A stretch of DNA of 64,000 bases, from positions 124,001-188,000 of the forward strand of contig NZ_LFXA01000009.1 in assembly GCF_001187435.1 (NCBI RefSeq), given 5' to 3'. Of this stretch, positions 55,270-64,000 are shown piece by piece. Positions within the stretch are counted from its first letter, which is position 1. Each line of letters begins with the position of its first letter. The translations under genes and the position numbers were made by a program. Below the pieces are notes generated by a model. The model had not been told where the DNA came from and ran no database searches. It saw nothing but the letters and a program-made list of their open reading frames with translations. The DNA comes from Streptomyces caatingaensis (lineage in GTDB: Bacteria > Actinomycetota > Actinomycetes > Streptomycetales > Streptomycetaceae).

Positions 55270-56718
55270 ATGCAGCCACCGACAGCGCGCGGGACGACGC
55301 CGGACGCCTCCATGACCCCCGGCGGATCCTCCGGCGGGTCCTCCGGGCAATCGTCCGAGGGATCCTCCGAGGGGTACAAACGGGGACTCGGCACCCGGCA
55401 GATCCAGATGATCGCCATCGGCGGCACGATCGGCACCGGTCTGTTCCTGGGCGCCGGCACCGCGATATCCCAGGCCGGGCCCAGCCTGATCATCTGGTAC
55501 GCGGTGGCCGGACTCGTGCTCCTCCTCGTCATGCGCGCGCTGGGCGAACTCCTCACCCACCGGCCCGTCTCGGGCAGCTTCGCGGAGTACGCCCGGGAAT
55601 TCCTCGGGCCCTTCTGGGGGTACGCCACCGCCTGGACGTACTGGATCATGTGGGTCACCACCGGCATGGCGGAGATCACCGCGGCCGGGCAGTACGTGAA
55701 GTACTGGTTCCCCGGCGTCGCCCAGTGGCAGACCGCGCTCGTCTCGCTGGTCGTCCTGCTCGCGGTCAACATGATCTCCGTGAAGGCCTTCGGCGAGCTG
55801 GAGTTCTGGTTCGCGCTGATCAAGGTCGTCGCGATCGTGGGCATGATCCTCGTCGGGATCGCCGTCCTGGTCGTCGGCTTCGGCGACGTCGGCGACACCG
55901 CGTCCGTCACCCACCTGTGGAAGGACGGCGGCATCGCGCCGAACGGCGTCCACGACTCCCTGATGACGCTCCAGATCGTCCTCTTCGCCTACCTCGGCGT
56001 GGAACTGGTGGGCGTGACGGCGGGCGAGGCCGAGGACCCGCAGCGCAACATCCCGCGCGCCATCAACAGCCTCCCCCTCCGCTTCGGACTGTTCTACATC
56101 GGCACCCTCATCGTGATCCTCTCCGTGGTGAGCTGGACCGAATTCGCCCCCGGCGTCAGCCCGTTCGTCGCCGCCTTCGCGAAGATCGGCATTCCCGCCG
56201 CCGCCGGGATCGTCAACTTCATCGTCCTGACCTCGGCGTTGTCCTCCTGCAACGCGGGCGGTCTCTACTCCACCGCGCGCATGCTCCGCACGGCCTCCGT
56301 CAACGGCCACGCCCCGGCGGCGCTCGCCCGGCTGACCGGCCGCGGCGTCCCGGCCCCGGCTCTCGTCGTCTCGGCGCTGACCATGGGACTGGGCGTACTC
56401 ATCAACGCCCTCGATCCCGAGCACGCGTTCGCGTACATCACGTCCGTTTCGACGGGTGGGGCGATCCTCGTGTGGAGCGTGATCCTGGTGACGCACATGC
56501 GGTACCGGCGCGCGGTCGCGGCCGGGCAGGCGGAGGCGTCGCCGTACCGGATGCCGGGGGCTCCGTACACGAACCTGCTGGCCCTGGCGTTCTTCGCGTT
56601 CGTGACCGTGCTGATCGCGTGGAGTGCCGAGACACGGGTGGCGCTGTATGTGATGGGGGTGTGGGTCGTGCTGCTGGGCGTCGGCTGGATGGTGCTGCGG
56701 GGGCGGCGGGCGGAATAG
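55270..56718 (+). CDS. Amino-acid permease, APC superfamily
   Basis: A 482-residue transporter with 12 membrane segments. The first helix has IAIGGTIGTGLFLGAG, the amino-acid binding motif, and GELLTHRPVSGSFAEYA follows, as in the GABA/Asn/Lys permease group. The hydrophilic N-terminus is Gly/Ser-rich (GGSSGGSSGQSSEGSSEG). ATG 55270 lies 8 bp after agggttct with a weak RBS. Substrate is probably a neutral or basic amino acid. Confidence 0.9.
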   Translation: MQPPTARGTTPDASMTPGGSSGGSSGQSSEGSSEGYKRGLGTRQIQMIAIGGTIGTGLFLGAGTAISQAGPSLIIWYAVAGLVLLLVMRALGELLTHRPVSGSFAEYAREFLGPFWGYATAWTYWIMWVTTGMAEITAAGQYVKYWFPGVAQWQTALVSLVVLLAVNMISVKAFGELEFWFALIKVVAIVGMILVGIAVLVVGFGDVGDTASVTHLWKDGGIAPNGVHDSLMTLQIVLFAYLGVELVGVTAGEAEDPQRNIPRAINSLPLRFGLFYIGTLIVILSVVSWTEFAPGVSPFVAAFAKIGIPAAAGIVNFIVLTSALSSCNAGGLYSTARMLRTASVNGHAPAALARLTGRGVPAPALVVSALTMGLGVLINALDPEHAFAYITSVSTGGAILVWSVILVTHMRYRRAVAAGQAEASPYRMPGAPYTNLLALAFFAFVTVLIAWSAETRVALYVMGVWVVLLGVGWMVLRGRRAE

Positions 56719-56739
56719 CGGCGCCTGCCCGACGGGGTG

Positions 56740-56772
56740 TCCCGGCCCGGCGTTCTCGGCGCCGGGCCGGGA
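56740..56772. terminator. Bidirectional terminator between the permease and DinB genes
   Basis: A perfect 13-bp stem (TCCCGGCCCGGCG with its complement) closes a 7-base loop in the 72-bp convergent gap. Confidence 0.85.
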
Positions 56773-56790
56773 CGCATCCGGGCCGGGAAG

Positions 56791-57312
56791 CTACGCCCCC
56801 GTCACGCCGTCCACGCACTCCCGCAGCAGATCCGCGTGCCCGTTGTGACGGGCGTACTCCTCGATGAGGTGGATCAGGATCCAGCGGAGGGAGACGTCGC
56901 GGCCGGCGAGGGGGCCGGGGTCGTCGGGCGGGAAGTGGCCGACGTCGTCGAGGGAGGCGGAGGCGGTCAGTTCGCGGCCGCGGGCGATCTCCGCGCGCCA
57001 GGAGGACAGCGCCGAGTCCAGGCTCACGCCGGGGTCGAGGTCGAAGCCCGCGTGGGGCGGGAGGTCCGGGACGGTCTCGCCCGCGAACACCCGCCGGAAC
57101 CAGTTGCGTTCGACGATGGTCATGTGCTGGACGAGGCCCAGCAGGGACATCGCGGAGGGCGGGACGGAGGCCCGTCGCACGCCCTCCCCGTCGAGGCCGC
57201 GGCACTTCAACTCCAGGGTCGCCCGGTGGAAGTCCAGCCAGCTCTCCAGCGCTTCGCGCTCGCCCGCGCGCAGGGGCGGGATGGTGCGGCCGTCAGGTGT
57301 CGTCATCGTCAT
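56791..57312 (-). CDS. DinB/DUF664 family protein
   Basis: A 173-residue four-helix protein of the DinB superfamily. The metal-binding histidines are seen in [14 protein letters not shown] and [13 protein letters not shown]. Relatives are bacillithiol- or mycothiol-dependent transferases and hydrolases, so a mycothiol-dependent reaction is plausible in this organism. Starts at ATG 57312, with a second ATG two codons later. It lies 36 bp downstream of serC on the same strand. Confidence 0.9.
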   Translation of the reverse strand: MTMTTPDGRTIPPLRAGEREALESWLDFHRATLELKCRGLDGEGVRRASVPPSAMSLLGLVQHMTIVERNWFRRVFAGETVPDLPPHAGFDLDPGVSLDSALSSWRAEIARGRELTASASLDDVGHFPPDDPGPLAGRDVSLRWILIHLIEEYARHNGHADLLRECVDGVTGA

Positions 57313-57348
57313 GGCCGCACTCTCCCACGCCCCGCCGGCAAGGGGGAG

Positions 57349-58476
<1,128 letters not shown>

Positions 58477-58548
58477 CTAATCCGTCGGCGCGGCCCGCGG
58501 GACGTGATGTCCGCCCGGTGAGACGTGTGTTCGGGCATGCTGGGACGC

Positions 58549-61350
58549 ATGGTTGATCGTCGGGAGAGTCGCCACGGGGGGTTGCGCGCGGCGCTGGTCG
58601 CGGCCGTGCGGGGGACGGTGGACTTCTCGTCCGCCGGCCGCGCGCTGACGACGATGGACGCCTCCAACTACCGCCGGGTTCCGCTGGGCGTCGTCGCGCC
58701 CCGCGACGCGGACGACGTCGCCGCCGCGCTGGCCGTCTGCCGGGAGCACGGGGTGCCGGTCACCCCGCGCGGCGGGGGGACGTCGATCGCCGGGCAGGCG
58801 ACGGGCGAGGGGGTCGTGCTCGACTTCACCCGGCACATGAACGAGGTGGTCCGCGTCGACCCGGAGCACCGGACGGCCGTCGTCCGGCCCGGCGCCGTGC
58901 TCGACGACCTGCGGGCCGCGGCCGCCGCGCACGGGCTGACGTTCGGCCCCGATCCCTCGACGCACAGCCGGTGCACGCTCGGCGGGATGATCGGGAACAA
59001 CGCCTGCGGGGCGCACTCCGTCGCCTGGGGCACGACCGCCGACAACGTCCTGGGCCTGGACGTCGTCACCTACGGCGGGGAGCGCGTACGGCTCGGCCGG
59101 GGCACGGACGGGCTGCCGCCCCGGCTCGCGGACGGCCTCCGCGCCCTGGCCGACGGGCACTTGGCCCTCCTGCGCACCGGCTTCCCCGGCCTGCCCCGCC
59201 GCATCTCCGGTTACGCGCTGGACGCGCTGCTGCCGGAGCGCGGCAGGGACGTGGCGCGGGCGTTCACCGGGAGCGAGGGAACGCTCGGGGTGGTGACCGA
59301 GGCGACCGTGCGCCTGGTCGGGCTGCCGCGCGCCCGGGCCCTGGTGGTCCTCGGCTTCGCGGACGAGGGCGGGGCCGCCGACGCGGCGGCAGGGATCCTC
59401 GTCCACCGGCCGCTGACCGTCGAGGGCATGGCCGCCGATCTCGTCGGCGACGCGGCCGGAGGGCTGCCGGCGGGCGCCGCCTGGCTGTTCGTGGAGACCG
59501 GCGGGGCGACGGAGGAGGAGGCCGCCGCGCGGGCGGACGAGATCCGCCGGGCCCACGACGGGCCCTCCCGCGTCGTGACCGAACCGGCCGGGCGGCGCGC
59601 CCTGTGGCGGCTCCGCGAGGACGCGGCCGGCACGGCGACCCGGCTGCCGGACGGCGGCGAGGCGTGGCCCGGCTGGGAGGACTGCGCCGTTCCGCCCCGG
59701 CGGCTGGGCGCGTACCTGCGCGACTTCCGCGCGCTGCTCGACGCGCACGGCCTCCGGGGCGCGCCGTACGGGCACTTCGGGGAGGGCTGCGTCCACGTCC
59801 GGGTGAACTTCGACCTGTCGAGCCGGGAGGGCGTGCGCCGTTACCGGGCGTTCTCGGAGGAGCTCGCCGGGCTCGTCGTCGCCCACGGCGGCTCGCTGTC
59901 GGGGGAGCACGGGGACGGACAGGCGCGGGCGGAGCTGCTGCCGCGCATGTACGGGCCCGACGTCGTGGAGCTCTTCGGCCGGTTCAAGGAGCTGTGGGAT
60001 CCGGACGGCGGGCTCAACCCCGGGATGCTCGTCCGCCCGTACGGGCTGGACGAGAACCTGCGCTTCGGCGTGCTGCCGCGCGGGCCGGTGGACGTGGAGT
60101 TCGGATACCCGGAGGACGGCGGGGACTTCACGGCGGCGGTGCGGCGGTGCGTGGGCGTCGCGAAGTGCCGCGGGACGTCGCCGGACGCCGGGGTGATGTG
60201 CCCGTCGTACCGGGTGACGCGGGAGGAGCGGCACTCCACGCGCGGGCGCGCCCGTCTGCTGCACGAGATGCTCGCGGGGGAGGTGGTGAAGGACGGCTGG
60301 CGGTCGGAGGAGGTCCGCGAGGCGCTGGACCTGTGCCTGTCGTGCAAGGGCTGCCGCGGCGACTGCCCCGTCGGGGTGGACATGGCCACCTACAAGGCGG
60401 AGTTCCTGAACCGCCACTACGCGGGGCGGCTGCGGCCGGTCGCGCACTACGCGCTGGGCGGGCTGCCGGCCTGGCTGCGGGCGGCGGCGCTGCTGCGGGC
60501 GGCGCCGCTGTTCAACGCGGCGGTGTCCGTGGGGCCGTTGGCGGCGGCCGGCAAGCGGGTGGCCGGGATCGCGCCGGAGCGGGACATCCCGCGGCCGGCG
60601 TCCGAGCCGTTCAGCCGGTGGTTCGCCCGGCGGCCGCGGCCCGCCGCGCCGGATCTGCTGCTGTGGCCCGACACCTTCACCGAGCACTTCGCGCCCTCGG
60701 CCGGGCGGGCCGCGGTGCGGGTCCTGGAGGCGGCGGGCCGCCGCCCGGACCTGCCCGGCGGCGGCGTGTGCTGCGGTCTGACCTGGGTCTCCACGGGCCG
60801 GCTCGACCGGGCGCGCACGGTCATGCGCCGCACCCTCGACCGCCTCGACGCGGCAGCCGCCCCCGGCCGCCCCGTCGTCGTCCTCGAACCGAGCTGCGCG
60901 GCCACCCTCCGCACGGACCTGCCGGAGCTGTGCCACGACGACCCGCGCGCCCGCCGGCTCGCCGCCTCCGTGCGGACGTTCGCCCAGTACCTGGAGGAGT
61001 TCGCCCCGCACTGGCGGCCGCCGGTGATCGGCCGGCCGGTCGCCGGGCAGACGCACTGCCACCAGCACGCCGTCCTCGGGGACGGGGCGGAGCGCCGGCT
61101 GCGCGAGAAGGCGGGCCTGACGGGCGAGTTGAGCGGCGGGTGCTGCGGGCTGGCGGGTAACTTCGGTTTCGAGAAGGGGCATTACGAGGTGTCCGTGGCC
61201 TGCGCGGAGGAGCGGTTGCTGCCGTCGCTGCGGGAGGGGCCGGAGAAGCTCGTCCTGGCGGACGGGTTCTCGTGCCGCACACAGATCGGGCAGCTGGCGG
61301 GACGGAGGGCACGGCACCTGGCGGAAGTGCTGGAAGAGGCGCTGGAGTGA
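58549..61350 (+). CDS. Fused FAD-linked oxidase and Fe-S protein (GlcD/GlcF or Dld type)
   Basis: A 933-residue fusion. Residues about 35-450 are a PCMH FAD-binding domain and oxidase domain (VTPRGGGTSIAGQATGEG, GGMIGNNACGAHSV, GSEGTLGVVTEATV, HFGEGCVHVRVNFD). A ferredoxin-like module follows (MCPSYRVT, CLSCKGCRGDCPVG), then two CCG domains (GVCCGL and SGGCCGLAGNFG). Such enzymes oxidise D-lactate, glycolate or related 2-hydroxyacids and pass electrons to quinone. ATG 58549 is chosen over GTG 58525 on spacing. Substrate not determinable. Confidence 0.92.
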   Translation: MVDRRESRHGGLRAALVAAVRGTVDFSSAGRALTTMDASNYRRVPLGVVAPRDADDVAAALAVCREHGVPVTPRGGGTSIAGQATGEGVVLDFTRHMNEVVRVDPEHRTAVVRPGAVLDDLRAAAAAHGLTFGPDPSTHSRCTLGGMIGNNACGAHSVAWGTTADNVLGLDVVTYGGERVRLGRGTDGLPPRLADGLRALADGHLALLRTGFPGLPRRISGYALDALLPERGRDVARAFTGSEGTLGVVTEATVRLVGLPRARALVVLGFADEGGAADAAAGILVHRPLTVEGMAADLVGDAAGGLPAGAAWLFVETGGATEEEAAARADEIRRAHDGPSRVVTEPAGRRALWRLREDAAGTATRLPDGGEAWPGWEDCAVPPRRLGAYLRDFRALLDAHGLRGAPYGHFGEGCVHVRVNFDLSSREGVRRYRAFSEELAGLVVAHGGSLSGEHGDGQARAELLPRMYGPDVVELFGRFKELWDPDGGLNPGMLVRPYGLDENLRFGVLPRGPVDVEFGYPEDGGDFTAAVRRCVGVAKCRGTSPDAGVMCPSYRVTREERHSTRGRARLLHEMLAGEVVKDGWRSEEVREALDLCLSCKGCRGDCPVGVDMATYKAEFLNRHYAGRLRPVAHYALGGLPAWLRAAALLRAAPLFNAAVSVGPLAAAGKRVAGIAPERDIPRPASEPFSRWFARRPRPAAPDLLLWPDTFTEHFAPSAGRAAVRVLEAAGRRPDLPGGGVCCGLTWVSTGRLDRARTVMRRTLDRLDAAAAPGRPVVVLEPSCAATLRTDLPELCHDDPRARRLAASVRTFAQYLEEFAPHWRPPVIGRPVAGQTHCHQHAVLGDGAERRLREKAGLTGELSGGCCGLAGNFGFEKGHYEVSVACAEERLLPSLREGPEKLVLADGFSCRTQIGQLAGRRARHLAEVLEEALE

Positions 61351-61406
61351 ATCCGGGGCATCGAATCGTTTCTTCGTTCTTTTTCGAGCCGGCGGGCGGG
61401 GATATA

Positions 61407-61438
61407 CGGAACCGTTCCCTTTCTGTTCGACGGTTCCG
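61407..61438 (+). terminator. Hairpin after the FAD/Fe-S oxidoreductase
   Basis: CGGAACCGT (61407-61415) pairs perfectly with ACGGTTCCG (61430-61438) across a 14-base A/T-richer loop, 57 bp after the stop codon. Confidence 0.65.
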
Positions 61439-61534
61439 GCCGGCGGGCTTGGGCAGGAGTTTCACCGTCCGTGGCGCCGGCCGATTGCCGATCTGCTAGC
61501 TTGGGTACGCTCATTGGCGAGCCCAGGGGGTGCC

Positions 61535-62254
61535 GTGCGAGGAAAAGATTTCGCGCTGGGAATGCGGAGCATTTTCGACCCGACCGGGCAGACACTCCTC
61601 GCTCGCCGGTGTTCCGGGCCGTGTGCGCCGCAGAGCGTCGAGGACGACATAAAGGAATTCCTCGCGATACTGCGGGACGAGGAGGGCGGCCCCGGGCAGG
61701 TCACGGACGCGGCCGCCAGAGAGCGGTTCTCGCTGGAGCTGGGCGGGCGCTCGGGTCTCGCCAGGCTCCGCATCGCGGCCGTGGTGTGCAGTTTCCTCTC
61801 CGCGGTCTCCAGCCTGGGGCTGTGCGCCTTCGCCTTCGTCAGCCACGCGGAATGGCCGCTCTTCGCCGTCTGCACCGTGTCGTCCGGCGCCACCGTGATG
61901 ATCGCGGCCTTTCTCGCCGCGCTGCGCCGGTGGCTCAACCGGCAGACGACGCAGCTGCGGATGATCCGGCAGGTGGAGGCCGCCCTCCAGGACATGGCCG
62001 AGCGGAAGATCGCGGATCTGGAGACGCGGCAGATCCTGCGCATCAGCCAGGACGATCCCGAGCTGGCCAAGGCCATCCTGGTGGGGATCGTGAGCGAGTA
62101 CGCGGACGCCGAGAAGGCGTCGGGACAGGGCGGGGAAATGGACGGCTCCGGCACATTCTCGCGGTTCGTCGACGTGACGGCCAAAGGGGATTCGAACCAT
62201 CTGATCGCCAGAACGCTCCACCGGCTGGTGGCGGACGTCGGCGGGGCCCATTGA
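61535..62254 (+). CDS. Hypothetical membrane protein, first of a two-gene unit
   Basis: A 239-residue protein with two adjacent membrane segments at about residues 75-125 (IAAVVCSFLSAVSSLGLCAF and LFAVCTVSSGATVMIAAFL), flanked by cytoplasmic parts. The C-terminal part has helical, charged sequence (MIRQVEAALQDMAERKIADL) that may form a coiled coil. GTG 61535 with aggggg upstream is preferred; ATG 61562 is an alternative. Third positions are less GC-rich than in neighbours. No family recognised. Its stop overlaps the next start (TGATG). Confidence 0.7.
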   Translation: MRGKDFALGMRSIFDPTGQTLLARRCSGPCAPQSVEDDIKEFLAILRDEEGGPGQVTDAAARERFSLELGGRSGLARLRIAAVVCSFLSAVSSLGLCAFAFVSHAEWPLFAVCTVSSGATVMIAAFLAALRRWLNRQTTQLRMIRQVEAALQDMAERKIADLETRQILRISQDDPELAKAILVGIVSEYADAEKASGQGGEMDGSGTFSRFVDVTAKGDSNHLIARTLHRLVADVGGAH

Positions 62255-62706
62255 TGGCGGGCAAGAGAAATCCCGACGAATCGGAGGCATTTGTCGCGCT
62301 GCTGGCCGAACTGCGGAAGACCTTCGACGGGATGAGCTCCCGTGATCTGCTCCGTGTGGTCAAGGCGATCAATTCCAGGGCCCGCCACCAGGACCGGAGA
62401 ATAGCCTACGACTACGGCGTCGTGGTGCTGGGCCAGCTCTTCTCCTTCGGCGCCCTCGGCCTCTACTGCCTGCTCGGCTACTACATGATCCGGACCGGCA
62501 ACGCGGGTTACTGCCTCCTCCTCATGGGAGTCCCCGCCACCTCCATGGCCACCGTCTTCGCACTGCGCAAGGTCCCCGCGACCCAGGCGCTCGCCGGTCT
62601 GGTGCAGGCCCTGACGAAGGGCCGCCTGCTCCCCGCGCCCCGCGGCGGCGGACACGACACGGCCGCGCCGGCGGAGGGGGAGGGCGGCGAGGAGGCGACG
62701 GTGTGA
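62254..62706 (+). CDS. Hypothetical membrane protein, second of a two-gene unit
   Basis: A 150-residue protein with two membrane segments (YDYGVVVLGQLFSFGALGLY and NAGYCLLLMGVPATSMATVF), the same layout as its partner but shorter. The N-terminal part FVALLAELRKTFDGMSSRDLL is helical and charged. Its ATG shares one base with the upstream stop codon, so translation is coupled and the two probably form a complex. No family recognised. Confidence 0.7.
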   Translation: MAGKRNPDESEAFVALLAELRKTFDGMSSRDLLRVVKAINSRARHQDRRIAYDYGVVVLGQLFSFGALGLYCLLGYYMIRTGNAGYCLLLMGVPATSMATVFALRKVPATQALAGLVQALTKGRLLPAPRGGGHDTAAPAEGEGGEEATV

Positions 62707-62819
62707 GCGCCGTGCGCCGGGCCGGAGGGGACGGCCGGCGTCCTCGCGCCCCAACTCACCGCGTCCTCCCGGGCGGTGGCGCGAACCGCACCCCGCTACC
62801 GGCCGGCGGGCCGGAAAGA

Positions 62820-62837
62820 AGGCAAGCACGCTTGCCT
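62820..62837 (+). promoter_or_regulatory. TetR-type palindromic operator candidate
   Basis: AGGCAAGC-AC-GCTTGCCT is a perfect 8-bp-arm palindrome, 29 bp before the AtuA-like gene's start. Such sites are typical of TetR repressors controlling acyl-CoA and branched-chain catabolic operons in actinobacteria. Confidence 0.7.
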
Positions 62838-62866
62838 GTTCGAGGAAGCGCTGCCACGCTCCCAGC

Positions 62867-64000
62867 GTGCTGAGAATCGGCAACGCCTCGGGCTTCTACG
62901 GTGACCGCTTCAGCGCGTTCGAGGAGATGCTCACCGGTGGGCCGCTCGACGTCCTCACGGGGGACTACCTCGCCGAGCTGACCATGCTCATCCTCGGCCG
63001 CGACCGGGCCAGGGATCCGGACGGGGGCTACGCCCGCACCTTCCTCCGGCAGTTGGAGGCGGGGCTCGGCCTGGCGGCCGACGCCGGGGTGCGGGTCGTC
63101 ACCAACGCGGGCGGGCTCAACCCGGCGGGACTGGCCGCGCGCATAAGGGAGTTGGGCGAGCGGGTCGGCGTCCCCGTCCGCGTCGCGTACGTCACCGGTG
63201 ACGACCTGCTCGGCGAGCGCGACCGGTGGGCCGGGGCCGTCACCGCCAACGCCTACCTCGGGGGCGGCGGGATCGCGGCCTGCCTGCGCGCCGGGGCGGA
63301 CGTCGTCGTCACGGGCCGGGTCACCGACGCCGCGCTCGTCAGCGGAGCGGCCGCCGCCCACTACGGCTGGGGGGACGAGGACCTGGACGCGCTCGCCGGG
63401 GCCGTCGTCGCGGGCCACATACTGGAGTGCGGCGCCCAGGCGACGGGCGGGAACTACGCGTTCTTCGGCGAGCACGACATCCGGCACCCCGGGTTCCCGC
63501 TCGCCGAGATCCACCCCGACGGCAGTGCGGTCATCACCAAACACCCGGGGACCGGCGGGGCGGTGACCACCGGGACCGTCACCGCCCAACTGCTCTACGA
63601 GACCGAGGGCGCACGGTACCCCGGGCCCGACGTCACCGCCCGGCTCGACACCGTCCGCCTCACACCCGACGGGCCCGACCGCGTCCGCGTCCACGGCGTC
63701 CGGGGCGAACCCCCGCCCGCCACGCTCAAAGTGGGCGTCACCCGGGCGGGCGGCTGGCGCAACGAGATCGTCTTCGTCCTCACCGGGCTCGACGTCGTCG
63801 CCAAGGCACGGGTGGTCCAAGGGCAGTTCGAGGACGTGCTCGCCCGCCTGGCCCCGGCCCGCGTGCGCTGGACGCTCGCCCGCACCGACCACCTCGACGC
63901 GTCCGTCCAGGAGGAGGCGAGCGCGCTGCTGCGGCTGGTCGTGCACGACCCCGACCCCGACGTCGTGGGGAGGGCCCTGAGCGGCGCGGCCGTCGAACTG
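62867..64000 (+). CDS. AtuA-like protein (DUF1446), 5' part
   Basis: The frame from GTG 62867 is open to the window edge (378 codons, no stop). The N-terminus LRIGNASGFYGDRFSAFEEM and later LTGDYLAELTMLILGR, VVTNAGGLNPAGLA, VVTGRVTDAALV and ILECGAQATGGNYAFF are characteristic of the acyclic terpene utilisation AtuA family. It probably takes part in catabolism of a branched acid or terpenoid, alongside acyl-CoA genes expected beyond the window. A TetR-like operator lies upstream. Confidence 0.9.
   Translation, partial: MLRIGNASGFYGDRFSAFEEMLTGGPLDVLTGDYLAELTMLILGRDRARDPDGGYARTFLRQLEAGLGLAADAGVRVVTNAGGLNPAGLAARIRELGERVGVPVRVAYVTGDDLLGERDRWAGAVTANAYLGGGGIAACLRAGADVVVTGRVTDAALVSGAAAAHYGWGDEDLDALAGAVVAGHILECGAQATGGNYAFFGEHDIRHPGFPLAEIHPDGSAVITKHPGTGGAVTTGTVTAQLLYETEGARYPGPDVTARLDTVRLTPDGPDRVRVHGVRGEPPPATLKVGVTRAGGWRNEIVFVLTGLDVVAKARVVQGQFEDVLARLAPARVRWTLARTDHLDASVQEEASALLRLVVHDPDPDVVGRALSGAAVEL

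Overview
The window is high-GC actinobacterial chromosome, almost certainly Streptomyces. The coding style (GC-rich third positions, many GTG and some TTG starts), a lone groEL behind CIRCE elements, the futalosine menaquinone genes mqnB/mqnD, HelD, cold-shock genes and a bacterial XPB helicase all fit. I see no rRNA, tRNA or CRISPR array.

Layout. Positions 1-3000 hold a MoaD/ThiS carrier, a cold-shock gene and groEL2 with tandem CIRCE sites. 2992-6400 (minus) is a MurNAc-type PTS permease, murQ and an RpiR regulator: a cell-wall amino-sugar recovery operon. 6455-10274 has small conserved genes, an HD protein, cutC and a divergent ArsR/MFS pair. 10271-18123 has HelD, an XPB helicase, a large helicase-associated protein and a HAAS-like membrane protein. 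18280-25537 has a secreted protein, a YbdK-type ligase, a terpene cyclase carrying an encapsulin-cargo-like N-terminus, an iron-box-controlled FecCD-type ABC transporter without a binding protein, and a HAD phosphatase. 25830-34534 has a second cold-shock protein, mqnB/mqnD, a DUF2771 lipoprotein, an MFS protein, DUF3027 and a large sacsin/Hsp90-like ATPase.

34183-41864 is the most unusual stretch. The last 350 bp of the sacsin-like gene are repeated, identical except for one base, 7.3 kb downstream. The segment between carries accessory genes, all on the minus strand: a frameshifted HTH/Uma2 chimera; an operon of a 69-aa protein, DUF6879, a Scr1-type XRE regulator and DUF6415; and a bacteriocin-like operon (Sec-secreted cationic peptide, 99-aa membrane protein, ABC ATPase, ABC permease). 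It ends in a truncated gene. No integrase is visible. The peptide operon is my leading candidate for an undescribed system: its C-terminus resembles aureocin A53/lacticin Q bacteriocins, but it sits behind a signal peptide and a possible Lys-Arg processing site.

42110-64000 returns to ordinary chromosome: an O-methyltransferase, a trypsin-like protease, DUF1059, a CtpE-like P-type ATPase, an NCS2 purine permease, a MarR/MFS pair, ThpR, an aldo/keto reductase, an HemK-like methyltransferase, an SMR transporter, an amino-acid permease, a DinB protein, serC, a fused FAD/Fe-S oxidoreductase, a two-gene membrane-protein operon and the start of an AtuA-type gene. Decay is concentrated at 51057-54840: a multiply frameshifted GNAT gene, a second HTH/Uma2 remnant and a MarR fragment. 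All identifications are by reading the sequence; no searches were run.
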